DNA from: Solirubrobacteraceae bacterium
GTDB taxonomy: Bacteria; Actinomycetota; Thermoleophilia; Solirubrobacterales; Solirubrobacteraceae
DNA length: 14,419 bases
Assembly: GCA_024710825.1 (NCBI GenBank)
Contig: JANJUA010000009.1
Span: forward strand, 1-14,419
Direction of reading: 5' to 3'
The notes under the pieces were generated by a model, which worked only from the letters and a program-made list of their open reading frames with translations, was not told the DNA's origin and made no database searches. The translations under genes and the position numbers were made by a program. Shown here in pieces: positions 8,127-14,419 of this stretch; positions within the stretch are counted from its first letter, which is position 1, and the number at the start of each line of letters is the position of its first letter.

Positions 8127-9494
8127 GCGGCGGGCCCGCAGCGCCGCGGCCACGAGGTGCTCGGCGACCGCGGGGTGGGAGCCGAGGTGCAGGTGGACGT
8201 AGCCGGCCACGACGCCGCCCAGCCGGTAGCCGTCGCGGCGACGGCCGCCGTCGCTCGCGGTCAGGTCGTAGAGCCGGCGCGGGAGGTCGCCGTCCGTGAT
8301 CCGGGACTGGTGGAACTCCTGGCCGCGGATCGTGGTGCCGGCCGGGCCGAGCGGCGAGGCGGCTCGGGTCCGGGCGCTGACGTAGCGGATCGTCAGGTGG
8401 TCGGGGTCCATCGCCACGTCGACCGGGAGCACGCCGGCCATCGCGTGGCGCTCGCCGTCGAAGCCCTGGAGCGAGCGGCCGAGGTAGATCAGCCCGCCGC
8501 ACTCCGCGTGGATCGGGAGCCCCTCGCCGGCCCGGCGCCGCAGCTCCGCGGCCAGCGGCGCGTTGGCCTCCAGCTCGGCGGCGAAGCTCTCGGGGTAGCC
8601 GCCCGGCAGGTACACGGCGTCGGTGCCGTCCGGCAGGCGCGGGTCGGAGAGCGGGCTGAACGGCAGGAGCTCGAAGCCCGCCGCGCGCAGGAGCAGCAGG
8701 TTCTCCTCGTAGGTGAAGGCGAACGCGCGGTCGCGGGCGAGCGCCAGCCGTGCCACCGGGGGGCGGTCGGGGACTGGCGCGGGGGCCGGCGGCGTCGCCG
8801 CGGCCGGCCGCGCCAGCGCGAGCAGGCGGTCCACGTCGAGCAGCTCGGCGGCGCGCGCCTGCGCCTCGGCCCGCGCGGCCGCCGTCGCCCTGTTCTCCTC
8901 CACGGTGACCAGCCCGAGATGGCGCTCGGGCACCGCGAGCTCCCGCGTGCGAGCGATCGGGCCGACGACGAGCTCGCGCAGCCGCGCCGGGAGCGCGTCG
9001 AGCACCATCCGCGCGTGGGCCGGGCCGCCGACCCGGTTGAGGACGCAGCCGGCGACGTCCACCTCGGGATCGAAGGCGCGGAGGCCGTCGAGGATCGCGG
9101 CCGCCGTGCGGGTCATGCCCCACACGTCGAGCACCACGACGACCGGGACGCCGAGCAGCTTCGCCACGTGCGCAGCGCTGCCGCGCTCGCCGCCGTCCTC
9201 GCCGTCGTACAGGGCGCCCATCGCCTCGATCAGCACCACGTCGGCGCCCGCCGACCAGCGCGCGAAGCTCCGGCGCACGCCCTCCTCGCCCTGCATCCAC
9301 ACGTCGAGGTTGATCGATCGGCGCCCTGCGGCCTCGGCGTGGTAGCCGGGGTCGATGTAGTCGGGGCCGATCTTGAACGGCTGGACGCGCAGGCTGCGGC
9401 GGCGCAGCGCCCGCGCGACCACGGCCGTGACGGTCGTCTTCCCGGCCCCGCAGTGCGTGCCGGCGACGAGCAGGGCGCGCGGTGCGCCGGTCAC
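8118..9494 (-). CDS. cobB: Cobyrinate a,c-diamide synthase (CobB/CbiA)
   Basis: This enzyme amidates the a and c side chains of cobyrinate (or hydrogenobyrinate), using glutamine and ATP. The 458-residue protein has the expected two domains. The N-terminal dethiobiotin-synthetase-like ATPase carries a Walker A GTHCGAGKTT at 12-21 and KIGPDYIDPGYH at 41-52. The C-terminal class I glutamine amidotransferase has its nucleophile C332 in AECGG, preceded by YLPGGYPE at 295-302, and the histidine region GYVHLHLGSHP at 431-441. A Pro/Ala-rich linker (about 229-246) joins the domains. GTG 9494 overlaps the btuD stop as GTGA. As last gene of the riboswitch-controlled operon it would be repressed when cobalamin is plentiful. 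Which of the two substrates is used depends on the aerobic or anaerobic pathway elsewhere in the genome. Confidence 0.94.
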   Translation of the reverse strand: MTGAPRALLVAGTHCGAGKTTVTAVVARALRRRSLRVQPFKIGPDYIDPGYHAEAAGRRSINLDVWMQGEEGVRRSFARWSAGADVVLIEAMGALYDGEDGGERGSAAHVAKLLGVPVVVVLDVWGMTRTAAAILDGLRAFDPEVDVAGCVLNRVGGPAHARMVLDALPARLRELVVGPIARTRELAVPERHLGLVTVEENRATAAARAEAQARAAELLDVDRLLALARPAAATPPAPAPVPDRPPVARLALARDRAFAFTYEENLLLLRAAGFELLPFSPLSDPRLPDGTDAVYLPGGYPESFAAELEANAPLAAELRRRAGEGLPIHAECGGLIYLGRSLQGFDGERHAMAGVLPVDVAMDPDHLTIRYVSARTRAASPLGPAGTTIRGQEFHQSRITDGDLPRRLYDLTASDGGRRRDGYRLGGVVAGYVHLHLGSHPAVAEHLVAAALRARRSA

Positions 9495-10258
9495 GGGCGC
9501 GTGGGCAGCACGGCCGGCCTGCCGTCGTGGACGGTGACATGCACGTGCGCGCGGTAGTGGAGCTCGACCTGCTCGCGCGTGATGACCTCCACGGGCGTGC
9601 CGGCGGCGACGACCCGACCGGCGGCGAGCAGCGCGACGCGGTCGGCGTGCTGGGCGGCGAGCGTGAGGTCGTGGAGGGCGGCCAGCACGGTCAGCCCGCG
9701 CTCGGCGCGCAGCTCGGAGACCAGCTCGAGCGCCTCCTGCTGGCGGCCGATGTCGAGCGCGGCGGTCGGCTCGTCGAGCAGGAGGATCGGCGCGTCCTGG
9801 TTGAGCGCGCGGGCGAGCACCGCCCGCTGGCGCTCGCCGCCGCTGAGGGTGGCCAGCCGCCGTTCGGCGAGAACCGTCAGGTCGAGCCGCGCGATGCTGA
9901 GCGCGGTCGCCTCCTCGTCCGCGTGGCCGGTCCGGCCCAGATAGCCGAGGTGGGGCGTGCGCCCGAGCATCACGTACTCGCCCACGGTCATGTCGGGCGG
10001 CAGCAGCGGTGCCTGCGGGACGAGCGCCACCGTGCGGGCGTGCCGGCGAGCGTCGCCGTCGCGCGGGTCGCGCCCGTCGACGGTGACTCGCCCCGCCGCG
10101 GGCGTGAGCAGGCCGGCGACCGCGCGCAGCAGCGTCGTCTTGCCCGCGCCGTTGGGCCCGATGAGGCTCGTCCAGGAGCCGCGATCGACGGACAGCGAGA
10201 CGTCGTCGAGGATCGTCGCCCCGCCCAGGCGGATCGTCAGGCCGTCGACGGCGATCAC
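9491..10258 (-). CDS. btuD: Cobalamin ABC transporter ATP-binding protein
   Basis: This is the cytoplasmic ATPase that powers corrinoid import through BtuC. In 255 residues it has Walker A GPNGAGKT at 34-41, a Q-loop near Q82, the ABC signature LSGGE at 138-142, Walker B ILLLDEP at 158-164 and the switch histidine H196. GTG 10258 overlaps the btuC stop as GTGA, and its own TGA overlaps the GTG of cobB, so translation of three genes is coupled. From sequence alone the FecE/BtuD group also includes siderophore and haem importers. The riboswitch at the head of the operon and cobB at its tail make a corrinoid substrate by far the most likely. Confidence 0.93.
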   Translation of the reverse strand: MIAVDGLTIRLGGATILDDVSLSVDRGSWTSLIGPNGAGKTTLLRAVAGLLTPAAGRVTVDGRDPRDGDARRHARTVALVPQAPLLPPDMTVGEYVMLGRTPHLGYLGRTGHADEEATALSIARLDLTVLAERRLATLSGGERQRAVLARALNQDAPILLLDEPTAALDIGRQQEALELVSELRAERGLTVLAALHDLTLAAQHADRVALLAAGRVVAAGTPVEVITREQVELHYRAHVHVTVHDGRPAVLPTRP

Positions 10259-11265
10259 AGCGTCTTCGCCCGGGTCAGCCGCAGGACGAGCACGAAGAAC
10301 GGCGCGCCGATGCACGCCGTGATGATGCCGATCGGCAGCTCGGCGGGGGCGACCGCGGTCCGCGCGACGAGGTCGGTCGCCACGAGGAACGCGGCGCCCA
10401 GCAGCGCCGAGAGCGGCAGGACGACGCGGTAGCTGGATCCCGCGACGAGTCGCACCAGGTGCGGGACCACGATCCCCACGAAGCCGATCAGGCCGCTGAC
10501 GGCGACAGCCGCGGCCGTGCCGAGCGTCGCCGCCGCGATGACCACGACGCGAACGCGCCCGACGTGGACGCCGAGGCTGCGGGCCTCCTCGTCGCCGAGG
10601 CGCAGCACGTCGAGCACGCGCCGGTGCGCGAGCACGACCGCCAGCGAGAGCGCGGCGTAGGGGAGCACTAGCAGGATGCTCTTCCACCCCGAGGTCGAAA
10701 GCCGTCCCAGCAGCCACGTGTACACGGCCCGCACGTCCTCGGAGTTGGTGGTGAGCACCAGTGCCTGGACGGCGGTGAGGAACGCGGCCACCGCCACCCC
10801 CGCGAGGATCAGCGTCGCGGTGTCGCGGCCGCCGGTGACGGAGCGCCCGAGCAGGTACGCGCCGCCGACCGCCAGCAGCGCGCCGGCGAACGCGGCGACC
10901 GGCAGCAGCGCGCTGCCCGCCCCGGCGTGGGCGATGACGATCGTCGCGCCGAGGCCGGCCCCGGCCGCGACGCCGAGCAGGTAGGGGTCCGCGAGCGGAT
11001 TGCGGAACACGGCCTGGTAGGCGCCCCCCGCCAGCCCGAGCGACGCGCCGACGAGCGCGCCGAGCACGACGCGCGGCGCCCTCAGCTCCCAGAGCACCGC
11101 CGAGTCCAGCGGCGTCAGCGGCGTCCCGGCGTCGAGGCCCGGGATCCGGCTGAGCAGGTCGCCGAGGACCGCCGACGGCGGGATGCCCGCCGGGCCGAGC
11201 GAGATGCCGGCCAGGAGCGCCGCGGCGAGCGCGAGCAGCGACGCCGCGAGCCAGCGCGTGGACAC
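10255..11265 (-). CDS. btuC: Cobalamin ABC transporter permease (FecCD/BtuC type)
   Basis: This is the membrane-spanning half of the importer. It has 336 residues and about ten hydrophobic segments, as in the FecCD family. Family motifs are RNPLADPYLLG at 88-98, the cytoplasmic-loop region DEEARSLGVHVGR at 225-237 that contacts the ATPase, GLIGFVGIVVPH at 258-269 and LPIGIITACIGAPFF at 310-324. GTG 11265 lies 8 bases after the btuF stop; the ribosome binding site is weak, so coupling to btuF is likely. An open frame continues far upstream of this GTG through btuF, but that upstream part is antisense-like shadow coding. The stop overlaps the btuD start. Confidence 0.93.
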   Translation of the reverse strand: MSTRWLAASLLALAAALLAGISLGPAGIPPSAVLGDLLSRIPGLDAGTPLTPLDSAVLWELRAPRVVLGALVGASLGLAGGAYQAVFRNPLADPYLLGVAAGAGLGATIVIAHAGAGSALLPVAAFAGALLAVGGAYLLGRSVTGGRDTATLILAGVAVAAFLTAVQALVLTTNSEDVRAVYTWLLGRLSTSGWKSILLVLPYAALSLAVVLAHRRVLDVLRLGDEEARSLGVHVGRVRVVVIAAATLGTAAAVAVSGLIGFVGIVVPHLVRLVAGSSYRVVLPLSALLGAAFLVATDLVARTAVAPAELPIGIITACIGAPFFVLVLRLTRAKTL

Positions 11266-11273
11266 CGCTCGAG

Positions 11274-12239
11274 TCAGCCGTCGCTTCCGGTGGCGCGCGC
11301 GCGCTGCACCGCGTCGGCGACGGTCTCTATGAACTCGGGGAAGCGCGGGCCCCAGCGCGCCGAGGTCGAGTCGTCGACCATCACCCCGTTGCCGTGGCGC
11401 ACCGCGCTCACCTCCTGCCAGCCGTCGCGCGCCGCGACCGTCTTCGGGGTCTGGTCGCAGCAGTCGGCGTCGGCGAGCACGACGAGGTCGGGGTCCGCGG
11501 CCACGACCGCCTCCGGCGACATCTGCGGGTACTCCGTCTTGGCCCGGCGCGCCGCCGGGTCGGCCACGTTGCGCAGGCCCATGCGGTCGTAGATGCGGCC
11601 GATGAACGTCCGCGAGGAGGCCGTGTACAGGTCCGGCGAGAGCTCGTGGAAGACCTTCAGCGGCTTGCCCTCCGCGGCTTCGGTCAGCAGCGCGTCGACG
11701 TGGGTGCGCATGGTCTCGACCACCTCGGCGGCCTCCTCGTCGTGCCCCGTCGCGGCGCCGAGCGCCTCGATCTGGCGGTAGGCGTCGGCGAGCGTCTCGG
11801 CGCCGGGGAGGACCAGCACCGGCACGTCGAGGCGCTCGAGGCCGTCGACGACGTCGGCGGGCTCGTCGCTGGCGAGCACCACGAGGTCCGGCCGGTGGTT
11901 GGCGAGCGCCTCGAGGTTGGGGGTCAGGGCCGAGAGCTTCGTGCGCGGCGCCTCGGGCGGGAAGTCGGATTCGCCGTCGACCGCGACGACCCGGTCGCCC
12001 GCGCCGATCGCGTAGAGCGACTCGGTCGCGGTCGCCGACAGCGACACGATCCGCTCCGGCTCGCGCTCGATGCGGACGTCGCCGCCGTCGGTCGCCACCG
12101 TCACCGGGAACGCGGCCTCCACCGTCGTCGCCGGCGCGCTCGTCGCCGCGGTCGTGGTCGTGGTCGGGGAGTCCTCGCTCCCGCAGCCGACGAGCAGCGC
12201 CGCCGTCAGCGCCGTCGCCACCATCCATCTGCTTGCCAT
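11274..12239 (-). CDS. btuF: Cobalamin-binding lipoprotein of the ABC transporter
   Basis: This is the extracytoplasmic substrate-binding protein that hands corrinoid to BtuC. It has 321 residues and a lipoprotein signal, with hydrophobic residues 6-18 ending at the lipobox LVGC (C19 lipidated). A Thr/Ala-rich tether follows (about 20-42). Then come two lobes typical of the helical-backbone binding proteins, starting at RIVSLSATATESLYAIGAGD; NLEALANHRPDLVVL and SPEAVVAADPDLVVL are the paired lobe signatures. ATG 12239 is set by the strong AAGGAG with 7-base spacing and by the signal peptide; the longer open frame upstream runs into the riboswitch. The ribosome binding site can be hidden in a hairpin, so this start is probably the point of riboswitch control. 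Confidence 0.94.
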   Translation of the reverse strand: MASRWMVATALTAALLVGCGSEDSPTTTTTAATSAPATTVEAAFPVTVATDGGDVRIEREPERIVSLSATATESLYAIGAGDRVVAVDGESDFPPEAPRTKLSALTPNLEALANHRPDLVVLASDEPADVVDGLERLDVPVLVLPGAETLADAYRQIEALGAATGHDEEAAEVVETMRTHVDALLTEAAEGKPLKVFHELSPDLYTASSRTFIGRIYDRMGLRNVADPAARRAKTEYPQMSPEAVVAADPDLVVLADADCCDQTPKTVAARDGWQEVSAVRHGNGVMVDDSTSARWGPRFPEFIETVADAVQRARATGSDG

Positions 12240-12246
12240 CTTCGCT

Positions 12247-12265
12247 CTCCTTGGTGTCGAAGGAG
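12247..12265 (-). promoter_or_regulatory. Shine-Dalgarno-sequestering hairpin (riboswitch expression platform)
   Basis: In the RNA, CTCCTT (12265-12260) can pair perfectly with AAGGAG (12252-12247), the btuF ribosome binding site, across a 7-base loop. This points to control of translation rather than termination. No U-tract follows. Confidence 0.7.
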
Positions 12266-12318
12266 GTCGGTCGCGATGGCGTGCGCGAGGCCGCCCTTCC
12301 TTCGAGGGCTGGTCCGTC

Positions 12319-12413
12319 GGCACGCAGCAGGCGACCTGGCTCAGCCCTTCGCGAGGGCATGACAGTTGCGGGACAGCGCCGGACTCTCACCGGACTTCGC
12401 TGACGTGCGTGCC
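12319..12413 (-). ncRNA. Cobalamin riboswitch aptamer, compact form
   Basis: The minus strand contains the conserved core: CCGGTGAGAGTCCGG, then GCTGTCCCGCAACTGT (B12 box CCGCAACTGT at 12371-12362) and, further on, GAGCCAGGTCGCCTGC, matching the usual GCCAGGAGACCTGCC element. The 5' GGCACGC (12413-12407) pairs with 3' GCGTGCC (12325-12319) to close helix P1. Only about 20 bases lie between the B12 box and the 3' element, with one short GCCCT/AGGGC hairpin, so the peripheral P7-P11 region is strongly reduced. This resembles the short Cbl-II classes. The aptamer sits upstream of btuF and would turn off the whole btuFCD-cobB operon when cobalamin binds. A kissing partner loop may be the GCCCT-AGGGC hairpin just downstream (about 12293-12309). 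Confidence 0.93.
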
Positions 12414-12435
12414 GGTCGGGGCACGGGCCCCGACC
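12414..12435 (-). other. GC-rich hairpin at the predicted 5' end of the riboswitch transcript
   Basis: GGTCGGGGC and GCCCCGACC form a perfect 9-bp stem with a 4-base loop. It directly abuts P1 and begins about where transcription should start, given the TAGAGT -10 box. It has no U-tract and is not in a position to be a terminator. A 5'-end stabiliser or folding aid for the aptamer is likely. Confidence 0.65.
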
Positions 12436-12442
12436 GCGCGGG

Positions 12443-12452
12443 ACTCTAGCGT
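12443..12452. promoter_or_regulatory. Overlapping divergent -10 boxes for the riboswitch operon (minus) and the hydrolase (plus)
   Basis: ACTCTAGCGT contains TAGAGT on the minus strand (12448-12443) and TAGCGT on the plus strand (12447-12452), sharing the central TA. On the plus strand the ATG at 12461 lies 8 bases after the box, so the hydrolase is probably leaderless. On the minus strand the start of transcription would fall near 12436. Confidence 0.58.
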
Positions 12453-12460
12453 GTCCCGTC

Positions 12461-13108
12461 ATGGCGACCTTCGCGTTGATCCACGGTGGAGGAGGAAGCG
12501 CCTGGGAGTGGCACCTGGTCGCATCCGAGCTCGACCGGCGCGGACACGAGCCCGTGGCGGTCGATCTGCCCTGCGATTGGGAGTCGGCCGGCTGGTCGGC
12601 GTACGCCGACGCCGTGGTCGACGCGGTCGCCGACCGCTCGGAGGTCGTCGTAGTCGGCCATTCGCTCGGCGGCTTCACGGCGCCGCTCGTCTGCGCGCGC
12701 CGGCCGGTGGACCTGCTGGTCCTGGTGGCGGGGATGGTTCCGGCCCCTGGAGAGCGCTTCGACGACTGGTGGACCAGCGTCGGCTACGAGGAGAGCGGGC
12801 TCGACGACGTCTTCTACCACGACGTCCCGCCGCGGCTGGCGGCCGAGGCCCGACGACGCGAGCGCAGCGAGGACGCGAGGGCGTTGCGCGAGCCGTGGCC
12901 GCTGGACTCGTGGCCGGCGACGCCGACCCGCTATCTCCTCTGCCGTGACGATCGCCTCTTCACGGCCGCGTGGGCGCGGCGGCACGCGCGCGTGCGCCTG
13001 GGGGTGGACGTCGACGAGATCGACGGGGGGCACTACGTCATGCTCGGTCGTCCGCGCGAGCTGGCCGAGCGCCTCCACGCGTACGCCGTGAGCGCGGGGC
13101 GTCGCTGA
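12461..13108 (+). CDS. Alpha/beta-hydrolase (esterase-like)
   Basis: This 215-residue protein has an alpha/beta-hydrolase fold. The N-terminal HGGGG (8-12) supplies the oxyanion loop. The nucleophile S68 lies in GHSLGG, the acid is D163 or D164 (CRDD) and the base is H191 in GGHYVML, so the triad is complete. There is no signal peptide or lid insertion. It resembles small plant-type esterases of the salicylate-binding-protein/hydroxynitrile-lyase group, common in actinobacteria with unknown substrates. The start at ATG 12461 is set by the -10 box 8 bases upstream; no ribosome binding site is present. It shares a divergent promoter with the B12 operon but nothing links its chemistry to cobalamin. 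A 63-bp gap separates it from the next gene. Confidence 0.88.
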   Translation: MATFALIHGGGGSAWEWHLVASELDRRGHEPVAVDLPCDWESAGWSAYADAVVDAVADRSEVVVVGHSLGGFTAPLVCARRPVDLLVLVAGMVPAPGERFDDWWTSVGYEESGLDDVFYHDVPPRLAAEARRRERSEDARALREPWPLDSWPATPTRYLLCRDDRLFTAAWARRHARVRLGVDVDEIDGGHYVMLGRPRELAERLHAYAVSAGRR

Positions 13109-13171
13109 CGGCCGCACCAGCCCCCAGCGCGGGCCGAGCGGCCGCGCGCTGCGGTGGGCCGAGGAGCCTCC

Positions 13172-14293
13172 TCAGGCGTCGGGACGGTGTCGCTGCCGCA
13201 GCCACCACCGCAGCAGCGGGTCGGTGATCTGCGGCGAGCCGCCGCGCCGCACGACCTCGCCGCGGGCGATCAGGACGCGCACGGCTCTGGTCGCCGCGCC
13301 CTTGACGATGCCGAAGCGCGCCTGCGAGTAGTTGGAGTACAGGCCGTGCGGAGACAGCGCGAGCGCCAGCAGCACGCGCTGCTCGCCGCTGGGCAGCGCC
13401 GTCAGGAACCGGTCGAAGCCGTCGGCGAGCGGCGCGATCGCCGCGTCGAGCGCCTCGCTCCACGTTGCGATCGTGGCCGGCTGCCCCGGCGTGGTCGCAC
13501 TCCAGAGGTAGTGTGCGAGCAGCATGGCGCGCTGGGGGTGGCCCTCCACGAGCTCGAGCAGTGCGTCGAGGGCTTCGCCGGGGTCGCGGCCGGTCCGGGC
13601 GAACCGCTCGTCGATGTAGCCGGCGAGCTCGTCGTTCGGCAGCGGCCCGAGCGTGAGCGGATGCGCCTGGCCGAACAGCGGCCGCTCGCGCTCGCCGAAC
13701 AGGACCTCCATCATGCCCGGCTCGGAGCCGGCGAACACGAACGACGCGGCGCGGCTCTGGTGTTGGATGTGGCTGCGCAGGATCCCGTCCAAGCCGTCGA
13801 TCCGGAGCATCTCGTGCGCCTCGTCGTAGAGCACCAGCGACCGCCTGCCGGTGCGGTCGTAGACCTCCTGGGGCAGGTCCAGGAGCCGGTGGAGCGCGGG
13901 GATCGGATCGGACTTCGGGTTGGCCTGGATCTGCGCGGCGATGCCCCCGGCGCCGAGCGACAGTCCGAGGTTCCAGCTGAGCATCAGGTCGCGGACCGCC
14001 TTCTTGACGGGCCCGTCGGTCGCCTTGCGGTAGGCGCTCTCGATGCGGATGGCGGCGTCGCCGACCGACATGACCTGGCTGAAGTCGACGAGGATCGGGG
14101 TCATCTCCAGCAGCCGCTCGGCTTCCGCGGCCAGCCGGCCGAGCAGGGTGGTCTTGCCGTACCGGCGCGGCGCGGCGAGCCGTGCGTAGTGCCCGGCCTC
14201 GGCGAGCTCGAGCAGCTCCCGCAGCTCGTGGGTGCGATCCACGAGCTCGGAGGAGTCGACCGGATGCTGGTACGGGAACGGAGACGACGCCAT
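13172..14293 (-). CDS. AAA/STAND-type ATPase with C-terminal winged helix
   Basis: This 373-residue P-loop ATPase belongs to the archaeal-type ATPase_2 (STAND-like) group. The region LVDRTHELRELLEL (17-30) precedes Walker A APRRYGKTT (41-49). Walker B LVLYDEAH is at 153-160, a sensor-like segment FVFAGSEPGMM at 185-195 and a GHP motif at 251-253. About 300-367 forms a winged-helix-like C-terminus ending in ITDPLLRWWLRQR. No transmembrane segment or nuclease domain is present. Related proteins are often multicopy in genomes and have no settled function; roles in signalling, mobile elements or defence have been suggested. ATG 14293 lacks a clear ribosome binding site but lies just downstream of a duplicated promoter-like element. 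A C-terminal fragment of a related protein lies immediately upstream. Confidence 0.85.
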   Translation of the reverse strand: MASSPFPYQHPVDSSELVDRTHELRELLELAEAGHYARLAAPRRYGKTTLLGRLAAEAERLLEMTPILVDFSQVMSVGDAAIRIESAYRKATDGPVKKAVRDLMLSWNLGLSLGAGGIAAQIQANPKSDPIPALHRLLDLPQEVYDRTGRRSLVLYDEAHEMLRIDGLDGILRSHIQHQSRAASFVFAGSEPGMMEVLFGERERPLFGQAHPLTLGPLPNDELAGYIDERFARTGRDPGEALDALLELVEGHPQRAMLLAHYLWSATTPGQPATIATWSEALDAAIAPLADGFDRFLTALPSGEQRVLLALALSPHGLYSNYSQARFGIVKGAATRAVRVLIARGEVVRRGGSPQITDPLLRWWLRQRHRPDA

Positions 14294-14296
14294 CGG

Positions 14297-14336
14297 GTAC
14301 GCAGATAGAGTACCCAGAAGTACGCGAGAAGAGTAC
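14297..14336. repeat. Duplicated 17-bp element upstream of the ATPase
   Basis: GTACGCAGATAGAGTAC (14297-14313) and GTACGCGAGAAGAGTAC (14320-14336) match at 13 of 17 bases with a 23-bp period, about two helical turns. Each is bounded by GTAC on both sides, and each contains TACTCT on the minus strand, which fits a TANNNT -10 box. This may be a tandem promoter and/or paired operator, possibly an autoregulatory site. Confidence 0.6.
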
Positions 14337-14338
14337 TA

Positions 14339-14418
14339 GCTGGTGCGCGGATCGCGGTGCGCTCACGGACGAGCCAGCGCAGCAGTGGGTCCGCCTGCCG
14401 CCGCCCGACTCGCCGGGG
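14339..14418 (-). pseudogene. C-terminal piece of a second, related ATPase at the window edge
   Basis: In one minus-strand frame this stretch reads RRQADPLLRWLVRER, closely matching the ATPase C-terminus SPQITDPLLRWWLRQR. The gene continues beyond the window. In this frame there is no stop before the ATPase gene: the nearest TAG (14338-14336) is out of frame, and an in-frame TGA appears only well inside the next gene. Either a frameshift has removed the original stop, or the proteins overlap by roughly 190 bp. I favour a decayed paralogue or recombination remnant, but the rest of the gene is needed to decide. The end coordinate is only the visible limit of similarity. Confidence 0.5.
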
Positions 14419-14419
14419 C

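Noticed and set aside
8157..9557. Plus-strand open frame of over 400 codons opposite cobB
   Set aside because: It mirrors cobB codon structure, has no recognisable domain, and the minus-strand protein has complete catalytic motifs.
12240..12323. Upstream extension of btuF to ATG 12323
   Set aside because: It would run through the riboswitch expression platform and place the lipoprotein signal internally. ATG 12239 has the ribosome binding site.
11266..12678. N-terminal extension of the btuC frame through btuF
   Set aside because: It overlaps the whole btuF coding region and the riboswitch. FecCD homology starts at the GTG near 11265.
13109..13171. Possible transcription terminator between the hydrolase and the ATPase
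   Set aside because: GC-rich partial complementarity exists (GGCCGCACC versus GGTGGGCC), but there is no clean stem and no T-tract on either strand.

Overview
The window is GC-rich DNA (high G+C at third codon positions, several GTG starts, overlapping stop/start pairs) of actinobacterial character. Gene content and the TANNNT -10 boxes placed 7-8 bases before start codons (leaderless transcripts) fit a soil actinobacterium, possibly of the Thermoleophilia/Solirubrobacterales. That placement is an inference; no rRNA or marker gene is present.

Layout from left to right. (1) The 3' end of an unidentified plus-strand gene stops at a CTAG, and a complete IS1182-type insertion sequence (about 204-1545, one transposase) sits directly behind that stop. 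(2) A cytochrome-oxidase biogenesis pair, sco1 (minus) and ctaA (plus), is divergently arranged. (3) A minus-strand block holds a sphingosine-1-phosphate-lyase-like PLP enzyme, an FGGY-family kinase joined to it by an ATGA overlap, and a cytochrome P450 with its own promoter. The lyase and P450 promoters share a near-identical 16-bp palindromic operator next to a TAGGGT -10 box. A group III truncated haemoglobin is divergent from the lyase, and the operator lies where its -35 would be. (4) A minus-strand cobalamin operon, btuF-btuC-btuD-cobB, is tightly coupled (two GTGA overlaps) and preceded by a compact cobalamin riboswitch with a hairpin that pairs the btuF Shine-Dalgarno. (5) An alpha/beta hydrolase diverges from the riboswitch promoter. 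(6) A minus-strand AAA/STAND-type ATPase sits downstream of a duplicated 17-bp element. At the window edge is the C-terminal piece of a second, related ATPase.

How the parts work together. The B12 operon is readable with confidence: cobalamin/corrinoid uptake plus an amidation enzyme, under translational riboswitch control. The lyase-kinase-P450-globin set is the least ordinary part. The chemistry suggests a catabolic route in which a substrate is phosphorylated and then cleaved by retro-aldol C-C scission, as in sphingoid-base breakdown, with oxidation by the P450, all under one repressor whose gene is not in the window. The substrate cannot be read from sequence. Other points worth a second look are two divergent promoters whose -10 boxes overlap in the same way, a transposase whose stop codon is supplied by the target duplication, and the tandem ATPase remnant.
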